Source of the DNA: Bacteroidota bacterium
GTDB taxonomy: Bacteria; Bacteroidota; Bacteroidia; Bacteroidales; PUMT01
Direction: 5' to 3'
Length of the DNA: 44,541 bases
Assembly (NCBI GenBank): GCA_003554865.1
Contig: PWHJ01000189.1
Coordinates: 1-44,541 of the forward strand
This document shows, piece after piece, positions 6,134 to 14,958 of the stretch (positions are counted from its first letter, which is position 1; the number at the start of each line of letters is the position of its first letter). The notes under the pieces were generated by a model. The model worked only from the letters and a program-made list of their open reading frames with translations. It was not told the DNA's origin and did not search any database. Position numbers and translations under genes: made by a program.

Positions 6134-8497
6134 ATGAGTTCAAAAAACAAGCAGCAGACAAAAGAAAAAAGCAGGAAAAAAAGGAAAGGTTTATTAAGCT
6201 TTTTTAAAGACGAGCGCTTCAAGGTTTCAATGGGAGGCTTTCTTCTTATTTTTGCGCTCTTTTTGACCTTGTCTTTCATATCTTATTTTTTTACCTGGAA
6301 AAGTGACCAGAGCTTTTTTGACGAGCAGAAGGTAATTTCCGGAGCTGAAGTGCAGGTTGAAAACTGGGCAGGAAAAGCGGGAGCATATTTTGCCCACAAT
6401 TTCCTTTACAAGGGTTTCGGACTTCCCTCCTTTTCAGTTCCTTTCCTTCTATTTTTGATTGGTTTCCGCTTTCTGAACATCCGCATTCTGCCCCTTGGAA
6501 AAACTTTCCGCATGACAATTACTGCAGCCGTTATATTGTCAGTTATTCTGGGGTACCTTTTCGAAAATTCGGCAAGTATATTGGGATACGGACCCGGGGG
6601 TGTGCACGGCTATGAAATGGCTGCCTGGCTGAACGCATTTATAGGGAAAGCCGGTACAGGTTTTTTCCTTGGCATTGCGGTTTTCATATATCTGATCTTC
6701 TCTTTTGAAAGTATATCAGTCATAATGAAAAGAGAATTAAAACAACTCTTTTACGGGAAAAAACCGGCCACACAAACCACCACTGCTGACCGGGAGGAGT
6801 CTTCACCGGAACCGGCCTCAACAGAGACAGAAGAGGCTCATCCAACCACCGTCTTCAAAACAGACAACAAAGAGGAAAAAACAGCTGCACAAGAAGATGA
6901 GGATATTAAGCTTACCGTACGCCATAAAAAGGAGGATGAGGATATTACAACAGGTCACGGTACGAGTCAGCAGATAAAAGACTATGATCCCACACTGGAT
7001 TTACCCTCATACCAGCTGCCGCCTTTGAACCTTCTGGAAGAACACAGATCCGACTCCTCAAACGTTACAAAAGAGGAGCTGGTAAACAATAAAAACAGGA
7101 TAGTTGAAACTCTTGGCAACTACAAAATCCGGATTGACAAGATAACAGCCACAATAGGACCCACCATCACCCTCTATGAAATTGTTCCCGCACCCGGAAT
7201 AAGAATTTCAAAAATCAAAAACCTTGAGGATGATATTGCTCTCAGCCTGGCTGCGCTGGGAATAAGGATTATAGCACCAATCCCCGGAAGAGGCACAATA
7301 GGCATAGAAGTTCCGAACCTTAATCCGGAGACTGTATCAATGCGCTCAATTATCGGCTCCGCAAAATTCCGGGATACAAAATATGATCTGCCCCTTGCGC
7401 TGGGTAAAACCATTTCAAACGAACCCTATGTGGTTGACCTCACCAGAATGCCCCACTTGCTTGTTGCAGGTGCTACCGGCCAGGGTAAGTCAGTTGGACT
7501 AAATGCAATAATAACCTCGCTGTTATACAAAAAACATCCGGCCCAGCTTAAATTTGTACTTATAGATCCCAAGAAGGTTGAATTAACGGTTTATTCAAAA
7601 ATAGAGAACCATCACCTTGCCAAGCTTCCGGATACTGAAGAGGCCATTATCACTGACACACAAAAGGTGATACACACGCTCAACTCACTTACAATAGAGA
7701 TGGACCAGCGATACACTCTCTTAAAGGAAGCACATGTGAGGAACATTAAGGAATACAACAACAAATTCATCTCTCGGCGGCTCAATCCTCAAAAAGGACA
7801 CCGCTATATGCCCTATATCGTTCTTATAATAGATGAATTTGCCGACCTGATAATGACCGCGGGCAGGGAAATAGAAGCACCTCTTGCCAGACTTGCACAA
7901 CTGGCACGGGCTGTTGGTATTCATCTTGTCATTGCAACACAGCGGCCAACAACCAATATAATAACCGGCATGATAAAGGCCAATTTCCCAAGCAGAATTG
8001 CTTTTCGTGTAACATCGATGATGGATTCGCGCACGATCCTCGACACACCCGGTGCCAATCAGCTTATTGGCAGGGGTGATATGCTTATCACCTCGGGCAG
8101 CGATCTGATCAGGCTGCAATGCGCTTTTATTGACACTGGAGAAATTGATAAAATCACCGGGCATATCAGCTCCCAAAAAGGCTACGACGGCCCCCACCTT
8201 CTTCCCGAATATGTTGATGAAAGCTCTTCAGAGCGGGGTGAGGCTGACCTGAACAAAAGAGATGAAATATTTGAAGAGGCAGCACGACTGGTTGTTCAAA
8301 ATCAACAGGGATCGACCTCACTTATTCAGAGAAAATTCTCAATTGGCTACAACCGGGCCGGAAGGATCGTAGACCAGCTTGAAGCAGCAGGTATTGTCGG
8401 ACCGTTCGAGGGAAGCAAGGCCCGCCAGGTTTTGGTCAACGACGAATATACTTTGGAACAATTATTGAATGAACTCTCTACAACAAACAGACAATAA
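6134..8497 (+). CDS. ftsK: DNA translocase FtsK
   Basis: Hexameric ATP-driven DNA pump at the division septum that clears and orients chromosome ends and activates XerCD at dif. The order of parts is standard: a basic N-terminus, about four membrane helices (roughly residues 35-205), an acidic Glu/Thr/Pro-rich linker (about 215-290), the RecA-like motor with Walker A GATGQGKSVG (446-455) and Walker B LIIDEFADLI with Asp567, and a C-terminal winged-helix gamma domain (about 706-775) that reads polar DNA motifs. At 787 residues it is a short-linker form, usual for Bacteroidetes. The chosen ATG follows AACAGGG, a reasonable ribosome site. The lolA-like gene begins one base after its stop. Confidence 0.95.
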   Translation: MSSKNKQQTKEKSRKKRKGLLSFFKDERFKVSMGGFLLIFALFLTLSFISYFFTWKSDQSFFDEQKVISGAEVQVENWAGKAGAYFAHNFLYKGFGLPSFSVPFLLFLIGFRFLNIRILPLGKTFRMTITAAVILSVILGYLFENSASILGYGPGGVHGYEMAAWLNAFIGKAGTGFFLGIAVFIYLIFSFESISVIMKRELKQLFYGKKPATQTTTADREESSPEPASTETEEAHPTTVFKTDNKEEKTAAQEDEDIKLTVRHKKEDEDITTGHGTSQQIKDYDPTLDLPSYQLPPLNLLEEHRSDSSNVTKEELVNNKNRIVETLGNYKIRIDKITATIGPTITLYEIVPAPGIRISKIKNLEDDIALSLAALGIRIIAPIPGRGTIGIEVPNLNPETVSMRSIIGSAKFRDTKYDLPLALGKTISNEPYVVDLTRMPHLLVAGATGQGKSVGLNAIITSLLYKKHPAQLKFVLIDPKKVELTVYSKIENHHLAKLPDTEEAIITDTQKVIHTLNSLTIEMDQRYTLLKEAHVRNIKEYNNKFISRRLNPQKGHRYMPYIVLIIDEFADLIMTAGREIEAPLARLAQLARAVGIHLVIATQRPTTNIITGMIKANFPSRIAFRVTSMMDSRTILDTPGANQLIGRGDMLITSGSDLIRLQCAFIDTGEIDKITGHISSQKGYDGPHLLPEYVDESSSERGEADLNKRDEIFEEAARLVVQNQQGSTSLIQRKFSIGYNRAGRIVDQLEAAGIVGPFEGSKARQVLVNDEYTLEQLLNELSTTNRQ

Positions 8498-8498
8498 A

Positions 8499-9164
8499 AT
8501 GCGAAAATTACTCAAAACAATACTTATCCCGGCTACACTTCTTACAGTGCTGCCGGCTCTAGCCCAACAGGATCCCCATGCGGAAAGGATCTTAAAACGG
8601 CTCTCTGAGAAAACCGAATCCTATTCCAGCCTTAAAATGGATTTCACCGTCAAGGTAGAAGACAAGCAAAGAGGTACAACCGACAAATTCGGCGGTACCG
8701 TTTTGATAAAAGGAGAAAAGTACAGGCTGGATGTTTTTGACACTAAAACTTATTTTGACGGCGAAGCGGTTTACACTTATTTGACCGATGTAGATGAAGT
8801 AATGATATCCGACCCGGAAGAAGAAGAGGATGAAACCGACATGTTTTCAAATCCGGCAAAAATACTCAGGGTTTATGAGGAAAATTTCAAATACAGGATG
8901 CGGGGTGAAGTTAACCTCAACGGCAAAACCCACTATGAAATAGACCTGCATCCGGAGGAAAGGGAAGTTGAGTTCCACACGATTAAGCTTTTCATTGACA
9001 AAGAGGATACTGTGCTTCATAAAGCTGTTATATCGGGAAAGGACGGTTCAGTATACACTATTGAGATTCAAAATATTGAAACCAATATGGAGGTAAGCAA
9101 GGAGGATTTCACATTTGATCCGGAGGAACATCCCGGAGTTGAGGTTATAGACATGCGCTGGTGA
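8499..9164 (+). CDS. lolA: LolA-like outer-membrane lipoprotein carrier protein
   Basis: Predicted periplasmic chaperone that shuttles lipoproteins from the inner to the outer membrane. The frame is open from 8469, inside ftsK, but the start at 8499 gives a clean signal peptide (MRKLLKTILIPATLLTVLPALAQ) and sits one base after the ftsK stop. The mature part (about 198 residues) has the LolA layout: helical start ILKRLSEKTESYSSLKMDFTV, then alternating beta strands such as KFGGTVLIKGEKYRLDV, FDGEAVYTYL and DVDEVMIS, and a C-terminal ITIE-like strand region ending in FTFDPEEHPGVEVIDMRW. A poly-acidic insert (DPEEEEDETDMF) sits mid-protein. Placement directly after ftsK is a common Bacteroidetes arrangement to my recollection. 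Family assignment is good; carrier activity is inferred. Confidence 0.85.
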   Translation: MRKLLKTILIPATLLTVLPALAQQDPHAERILKRLSEKTESYSSLKMDFTVKVEDKQRGTTDKFGGTVLIKGEKYRLDVFDTKTYFDGEAVYTYLTDVDEVMISDPEEEEDETDMFSNPAKILRVYEENFKYRMRGEVNLNGKTHYEIDLHPEEREVEFHTIKLFIDKEDTVLHKAVISGKDGSVYTIEIQNIETNMEVSKEDFTFDPEEHPGVEVIDMRW

Positions 9165-9214
9165 AAAGCTCCGCGCCTGGCCGGCAAATTGCATAGCCGG
9201 TACCTTTTCTTCAG

Positions 9215-11356
9215 TCATTCGGGATACTCAACACGCGCATGATAAATGTTGCGTAGCTTCTTTTTGAATATCTCCTTTATCTGTGTAATATTCTTAAATG
9301 TTATTTGTGCATCGCACAATTGTTCCTCAACAACCTGATAATTTATTATACTGTCAACAAGATCATTTATCGTTTTGGCATTTATTTCCCTGAGGCTCCT
9401 GGATGCAGCCTCAACGGAATCGGCCATCATCAGAACTGCCGTTTCCTTTGAATAAGGACGCGGGCCAGGATATGTAAACTTTTCCAGGTCGAGCTCTTCT
9501 TCCGGGTACTTTTTCAAAAAAGAACGGTAAAAATACTGAACTTTTGTAGTGCCATGATGTGTACGTATAAAATCTATTATCGCATCGGGCAAATTGTATT
9601 TCTTGGCCATTTCGACGCCTTTGTTAACATGACTTATAATAATTTGAGCACTCTCATCAAATTCCTTAAAATCGTGGGGATTCATCCCTGATGTCTGGTT
9701 TTCTATGAAATATCCGGGATTCGACATTTTCCCAATGTCATGATAAAGAGCACCTGTTCTCACAAGCAACGAATTGCCGCCAATGAGAAAAATTGCATTT
9801 TCAGCCATATTTGCAACCTGTATGGAATGCTGGAATGTACCGGGAGCTTCTTCAGCAAGCTTTCTGAGCAGAGGCTGATTGGTATCGGAAAGCTCCATAA
9901 GGGTGGCATCGGATAAAAAACCGAATGTTTTCTCAAAAATATACTGCAGAGGATAAGCCATTAAGATAAGAAGTCCGTTACCACCGAACCATGCAAAATT
10001 CAGCCAGTCGATCCCGCCTATGCTTCTTTCTTTTATAGCAGCCATGCCAAAATAAAGAACCGAATATGACAAAACGATCACCGCAGATGTTAAAAACAGC
10101 TTACTTCTGCGGTGCAGACCTGACAAAGTGAAAATAGCAGCTATACCGATCATGAAATTTAAAAAAACAAACTCATAGCTGTTGGGCACAAAAAAACCTA
10201 CTATAAGAAGAATTATAATATGCTGGAACAAGGCAAGGCGTTCGTCATAAAACGTTCGTACAATGATGGGAACAATAGCAAAAGGTATTATGTAGCTGCT
10301 CAGGTCACTGAAGCGGATAAGTATTATGGAGCTTCCTACCATAAGCAGGGTAATAAAAAGTATAAACAAGGTTTTGCGGAGGTTTTGAAGTATTTCAGGC
10401 CTGAACCTGAAAAGGAATAAATAGAGTACAAAAACAGATGATAACACAAGAAGGAGCTGGCCTAAAAAAATAATATTAAGATTGGTGCCAAGGTATTTTG
10501 ACTCGTATTCACGTTCCAAAGACTCAAGGATCTGGAAAGTCTCTCCGGTTATAAGATCGCCCTTTGATACAATCCTTTCACCTTCCTGAACCATGCCTCT
10601 TGCAAGAGATATTTCATCCAGCTCGCTCTCAAGCACCTTGTCGGTTGTCTGCTCGTCATAAAATACATTGGGAACAATAAAATCTGAGAAATCAACTGAG
10701 GCAAAGAAAGAGAACACCTCTTCGGCAGCTTCTTTTTCCGTGCCTTCCTGGAATCTGCGGATCTCAGAGGTTATATGTTCATAGGCCGATTTTGGAAAGA
10801 AAAGGTTATCTGCAGGAACTCTCTCGCCGACATTATTTCTCAGCAACACCACTTCATCAATCTCATCCCATGAAATATCATGATCATGAAATCTTTCTGC
10901 TATGCCGACCGAATAAACCTCCTCCAGCAGATCGGCAGTATATTCAAAATATTTGTCCTTATATTCCGATAAAGCAGGATTGTTCCTTTTGAAAGCATCC
11001 AGCTCATCTTCCCCGATATTGTGACGGTCGGCCAAAAAATCATCCCACTGGGTCGAAACATATGATTGAAAATGTTTCATCTGTTGTTCAAACACCGCGC
11101 TGTCATAAACAAAATAGGGAGCCGTATTCTTTATAACGCTGTCGCGTTCCGCGGCAAGCCGGGACTCTGATTTATAAATGGGAAAATCAAAAGGTGCAAT
11201 GAGAGTTTCATGAAGCCAGGGTCTTCCTCTTTGAAACTCATAACGAAAAGTGCCTTCGCGGGGCAAAGCATAAACAATAACCAAAGCCGTAAGCAAAAAC
11301 AAAGCTCCCACCAAAAGGTCGTGGCGGTAATGTTTTAACAATTTCAATATCTTCAT
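9215..11356 (-). CDS. PgpH-like 7TM-HD phosphodiesterase
   Basis: Predicted membrane phosphodiesterase of the 7TMR-HD family; characterised members such as PgpH hydrolyse cyclic di-AMP. The 713-residue protein has one N-terminal helix (about 14-31), a large extracytoplasmic domain (about 35-290), a seven-helix block (about 295-480) and a cytoplasmic HD domain. HD-domain residues include the HSIQVANMAENA helix, the metal pair His539-Asp540 in GALYHDIGK, a downstream IISHVNKG, and RTHHGTTKVQYFY. The next segment MMADSVEAASRSL completes the family signature. It is a single gene convergent with lolA. Regulation of c-di-AMP would affect osmolyte and cell-wall balance; that substrate is known for the family, not shown here. 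Confidence 0.88.
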   Translation of the reverse strand: MKILKLLKHYRHDLLVGALFLLTALVIVYALPREGTFRYEFQRGRPWLHETLIAPFDFPIYKSESRLAAERDSVIKNTAPYFVYDSAVFEQQMKHFQSYVSTQWDDFLADRHNIGEDELDAFKRNNPALSEYKDKYFEYTADLLEEVYSVGIAERFHDHDISWDEIDEVVLLRNNVGERVPADNLFFPKSAYEHITSEIRRFQEGTEKEAAEEVFSFFASVDFSDFIVPNVFYDEQTTDKVLESELDEISLARGMVQEGERIVSKGDLITGETFQILESLEREYESKYLGTNLNIIFLGQLLLVLSSVFVLYLFLFRFRPEILQNLRKTLFILFITLLMVGSSIILIRFSDLSSYIIPFAIVPIIVRTFYDERLALFQHIIILLIVGFFVPNSYEFVFLNFMIGIAAIFTLSGLHRRSKLFLTSAVIVLSYSVLYFGMAAIKERSIGGIDWLNFAWFGGNGLLILMAYPLQYIFEKTFGFLSDATLMELSDTNQPLLRKLAEEAPGTFQHSIQVANMAENAIFLIGGNSLLVRTGALYHDIGKMSNPGYFIENQTSGMNPHDFKEFDESAQIIISHVNKGVEMAKKYNLPDAIIDFIRTHHGTTKVQYFYRSFLKKYPEEELDLEKFTYPGPRPYSKETAVLMMADSVEAASRSLREINAKTINDLVDSIINYQVVEEQLCDAQITFKNITQIKEIFKKKLRNIYHARVEYPE

Positions 11357-11537
11357 TCGTACAAATTAAGTTTCAATACTCTGTCCCAATCTAATGCAAA
11401 AAAACAAATTTTAGTGTATACTGAGGTTAAATATAACATACATTTTTTATAATATTTTCTATTTCTTTGCATAATATTTTTTTAAAAACGGTAAATACAC
11501 TTACAATAATTTGTAAAAACTTAATAACCGGGCCAAA

Positions 11538-11987
11538 ATGCCATACACTTATAATTACCCCCGTCCGGCTTTAACTGCAGATTGCCTGATATTTGCAGGT
11601 GACACCTCTGAAAAATACATACTTCTTATAAGGCGCAAAACTTATCCTTTTGAAAATATGTGGGCTCTTCCGGGAGGTTTCATGGATATGAACGAAACCA
11701 TTGAAGAAACCGCCGAAAGAGAACTGAAGGAAGAAACCGGCCTGTCTGATATAAATCTTAGTCAATTCAGGGTTTACAGCAAGGTTGACAGAGACCCGAG
11801 AGGGAGAACCGTAACTGTGGTATTTTATGGAGATGCCGGGAAAAGTATCCCTGAAGTAAAAGGAAGCTCCGATGCAGAAAATGCCCGCTGGTTTCCTGTT
11901 GACGATTTGCCGGCCCTGGCCTTCGATCACGGTATCATTATTAATGAATTTATTAATTCCCCGTGTTGGAAGAAACTTCAGAAGTAG
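11538..11987 (+). CDS. Nudix hydrolase
   Basis: A 149-residue hydrolase of nucleoside diphosphates linked to another moiety. The Nudix box is perfect at residues 47-69: Gly47, five residues, Glu53, seven residues, Arg61-Glu62-Leu63, Glu65-Glu66, Gly68. It begins TYNYPRPALTADCLIFA, which resembles Bacteroidetes Nudix proteins often labelled as ADP-ribose pyrophosphatase-like or NrtR-like. There is no winged-helix C-terminus, so it is an enzyme rather than an NrtR regulator. The exact substrate cannot be told. The gene is monocistronic and divergent from the PgpH-like gene. Confidence 0.88.
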   Translation: MPYTYNYPRPALTADCLIFAGDTSEKYILLIRRKTYPFENMWALPGGFMDMNETIEETAERELKEETGLSDINLSQFRVYSKVDRDPRGRTVTVVFYGDAGKSIPEVKGSSDAENARWFPVDDLPALAFDHGIIINEFINSPCWKKLQK

Positions 11988-12112
11988 GCGGCAAGTTTGA
12001 TAACAAAAACTTCTGCACTTTTCTTACAACTTCCTTCTCAATACAAACTTTTGCGCTGTGGCTGCCGGTAATCCGGACCGCCCGGTTATCGGCAATGCAC
12101 GGCATATAATTT

Positions 12113-12141
12113 AAAACGGGGATGCATTAAGCACCCCCGTT
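12113..12141 (-). terminator. Intrinsic terminator downstream of the S9 peptidase pair
   Basis: An 11-bp stem with one mismatch (12115-12125 with 12131-12141, loop ATTAA) is followed on the minus strand by a UUUU run. It lies 24 nt after the stop of the second peptidase gene. Confidence 0.7.
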
Positions 12142-12164
12142 AATATATTAAAAGCCTTCAGATG

Positions 12165-14936
12165 TTATTCGGCAGGTTCGTATCCGTCAATTCTTCCTTT
12201 CTTGATTGCCGGAATACCTTCCTCCATCCAAACCGGCGCAGGTTTATCCTTAAGGTAATGATCAAAGAACTGGTTCATGCGTATATCATAATCAATCCTG
12301 TTAGGCCACCTTTGCAGGTTGTGAGCCTCATCATCATAGCTCAGAAGCCATGCCGGCGATCCAAGGCGCCTTAAAGCCATGTAAAGCTCAATACCCTGGT
12401 ACCATGGCACAGCACCATCGGCATCATTGTGCATTATCATCATCGGGGTGTCAATCTTGTCTGCAAAGAAAAGCGGGGAATTCTCAAGATACCTGAGAGG
12501 GTAATCCCACATGGTACCTCCGATACGGCTTTGTGTCTCCTCATACTGGAACTGGCGGCTTCTGCCTGTGGCCCAACGTATACCCCCGTATGCACTAAAC
12601 ATATTGCTTACAGGAGTGCCTGCAACTGCAGCGGTAAACATATCGGTCCGGGTTACAATATAGGCAGCCTGGTATCCTCCCCAGCTCTGACCGCATAGGG
12701 CAATTCTTTCACGGTCAATGAAATCATACTTGTTCAGCATCGCTTTCGTTCCGCTCACAATAGAATTGTATGCAGTCTCACCCGGGTAACCTTCAATGTA
12801 GGGATTGATGTCCGGAACAAAAACGACATATCCGTTACTTACCTGGGGTGTTGTGTATATACGGGCACGGCTCGGCATTGGTATGAAATGGTGGTGCTTC
12901 TCATGAGACTTGCGTTCATAGAAATAGACTATCATTGGGTGCTCCTTGTTGGGATCCAGGTCATCCGGAGTATATAAGAGCCCCTGCAAGGTGTCATTGT
13001 TGAACGAAACCCCCTCCACAAGCTCAACATCACCCCATCGGTATTCATCCTGCTGAGGATTGGTGTTGGATATCTTGCGGGCATTGTCAAATGACATATC
13101 GCTCAGCCACAGATCGGGATACATGCGGAAAGTGCTTTTTCTCCACATCAAAATATCTGCATCCTCCGCCTTTGTGGGTCTTAAATAACGTACATCATCC
13201 ATCACAATTTGAGAAGGAGAGCCCGGACGGTGAACGGCAACCTCATAGAAACCGCTCTGCTTGTTGTCATCATTGAAGGCATCCAGCATTAAGGTTTGCC
13301 TGCGGCCGATGTAATCATTACCCTCAAGATCAACATAACGCAACCTTATATTATTTTCACGGCCATAACCTCCGGTAACATTTACAGGCTGATCATCTCC
13401 GGCGGGATCAACCCTCCATATATCATGATGATCATAAATAAGCACATAACGTTCATCCTCAACCCAGCCAGCAATTCCGTAAGGAGAAGGCTCCTGCGGC
13501 CTGTCGTTCAGCACATTGTAAAATTCATGGGGTATGTCACCTGTGAGATTCTTTTTAGTGCCGTCCTCAACCGATATTGCATACCAGCTGCTGTCAGTAT
13601 ATTCATAATTTAAAAGATAATTCCCGTCAGGGGAAAGGCTTGTGTGGAAAAGATCCCTTTCAAGTATCTGCTCCCTCTCTCCCGTATTTACATCAACCAG
13701 GTAATAGTCACGGTAATTACTAGCCGACCAGGTGGTTTTTTTGCGGTAAGGCAAATGGGATGAGCCCAGTGCAATATCCCCGTCACCATCCTGAATAGTG
13801 CTCAGATCGGGCATATCCTCACGGGCAAGCTGAACCATACGCTCCTCTCCTAAATGGTAAACAGCCCTGTAGGTTCGCCTCATCTCCCTTTCTTTTTCTA
13901 CCAGTTGCTGGGGCTGAATGTGAGGATCTTCATAATGCCATATGTCGACCCTGTATTTTTCATCGCTAAGGAGGGTGTCCTCCGGTTCAGGCTCGGGCTT
14001 GGGGGCGGTGCCGAAATAAAGTCTGGATGCCTCACCGGAAAAACTCAGTGATCCGTGACGGCTTACACTCCAGTCCTCCGGCATCCCTGCAGAAGTTTTT
14101 TCAACAACTCTTTCAGCCTGCTCATTGCCGGCTTCCCAGTGGTAGAGATCAAAGATCCTGGGATCCTCATCATCAAAGGTGAAAACAAAAGCGGTCTGAT
14201 CTCCTTCATCATCAACAGTTAGTTGTGCCGCCTCTCCTTTATCTTCAAATATTGCAGATGACGATTCATCGGAGGTGTTGAAAACCCTTACGGGGGTTTT
14301 TACATCCGATTCCTTAACAGTCTTCACCATAGCTACAAGCTTTCCGTTATCTGAAAACGTATAGCTTTCCACATTTTCAAAAGTGTGTCTTGAGCCGGTT
14401 ACAGGGTTGTAGACAACCAGCCCGGTACCGTCAGATTCCGGTCCATCTTCATTTTCGTTTTCCTGCTCTTCCATGTGGTAAACTATCCAGTCGGAATCCC
14501 TTGAAGGAGTACTGAATGATTTAACCCCTTCAATTTTTTCGATGGCCATGTCGGAAAATGTCCATATAAAAAGGCTGTCTTCGGGAATTGCTTCCTCTTC
14601 AACCCTGGCCTGGCGTACTACATCAGCCTGAGGCTCAACCTTGAAAACAAGGAAGTTCGAATTTGGGGAAAAAGAGGCATCGGTTCCCCTTGCAACAGAA
14701 TCGATCTCATTGGATCCAACCTCTTTGAGATACAACCATCCGTCGCCGCGGTGCTGGGGATTTATCTCATAGGAGACCCATTCACCGTCTTTGCTGAACT
14801 GCTCACTTCCCAAATTTTTCCAGTCGGCATAATCGGTATGGTCAATAGTTTTTTTCGGTTCGCTGCCAAAAACAGGCGGCGCAGCAGCAAACTGTACAAA
14901 TAAAGCAACCAGAAATATTTTTATAATCATAATCAA
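12165..14936 (-). CDS. Secreted S9 (prolyl oligopeptidase-like) peptidase, copy A
   Basis: A 923-residue serine peptidase of the S9 clan with an N-terminal signal peptide (about residues 1-24), a long beta-propeller-like region and a C-terminal alpha/beta-hydrolase domain. The nucleophile motif GQSWGGYQ contains Ser751, the acid is Asp840 in HNDADGAVPW, and the base is His872 in DEAHNLQRW. The propeller part is rich in Glu and Asp, compatible with export into saline surroundings. It is the second gene of a tandem pair, 22 nt after copy B, ends with the same GRIDGYEP motif, and is followed by a terminator. It probably removes short peptides or dipeptides from protein fragments in the periplasm. 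Substrate specificity is unknown. Confidence 0.88.
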   Translation of the reverse strand: MIMIIKIFLVALFVQFAAAPPVFGSEPKKTIDHTDYADWKNLGSEQFSKDGEWVSYEINPQHRGDGWLYLKEVGSNEIDSVARGTDASFSPNSNFLVFKVEPQADVVRQARVEEEAIPEDSLFIWTFSDMAIEKIEGVKSFSTPSRDSDWIVYHMEEQENENEDGPESDGTGLVVYNPVTGSRHTFENVESYTFSDNGKLVAMVKTVKESDVKTPVRVFNTSDESSSAIFEDKGEAAQLTVDDEGDQTAFVFTFDDEDPRIFDLYHWEAGNEQAERVVEKTSAGMPEDWSVSRHGSLSFSGEASRLYFGTAPKPEPEPEDTLLSDEKYRVDIWHYEDPHIQPQQLVEKEREMRRTYRAVYHLGEERMVQLAREDMPDLSTIQDGDGDIALGSSHLPYRKKTTWSASNYRDYYLVDVNTGEREQILERDLFHTSLSPDGNYLLNYEYTDSSWYAISVEDGTKKNLTGDIPHEFYNVLNDRPQEPSPYGIAGWVEDERYVLIYDHHDIWRVDPAGDDQPVNVTGGYGRENNIRLRYVDLEGNDYIGRRQTLMLDAFNDDNKQSGFYEVAVHRPGSPSQIVMDDVRYLRPTKAEDADILMWRKSTFRMYPDLWLSDMSFDNARKISNTNPQQDEYRWGDVELVEGVSFNNDTLQGLLYTPDDLDPNKEHPMIVYFYERKSHEKHHHFIPMPSRARIYTTPQVSNGYVVFVPDINPYIEGYPGETAYNSIVSGTKAMLNKYDFIDRERIALCGQSWGGYQAAYIVTRTDMFTAAVAGTPVSNMFSAYGGIRWATGRSRQFQYEETQSRIGGTMWDYPLRYLENSPLFFADKIDTPMMIMHNDADGAVPWYQGIELYMALRRLGSPAWLLSYDDEAHNLQRWPNRIDYDIRMNQFFDHYLKDKPAPVWMEEGIPAIKKGRIDGYEPAE
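13486..13559. repeat. 74-nt block identical to 16280-16353
   Basis: Seventy-four consecutive bases within copy A of the S9 peptidase are identical to the matching stretch of copy B, followed after one difference by 35 more identical bases. The flanks of the two genes differ much more. This patchiness suggests recent gene conversion. Confidence 0.75.
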
Positions 14937-14958
14937 TAAATTTTAGTGTTTTAAATTC

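Noticed and set aside
7721-8197. Antisense open frame of 158 codons inside ftsK
   Set aside because: Overlaps the conserved ftsK motor on the other strand and shows no protein-like pattern.
8469-8498. Upstream start of the lolA-like gene inside ftsK
   Set aside because: It adds ten polar residues before an otherwise normal signal peptide.
9181-9206. CCGGC/GCCGG stem between lolA and the PgpH-like gene as a terminator
   Set aside because: Five pairs with a ten-base loop and an interrupted U tract; too weak to call.
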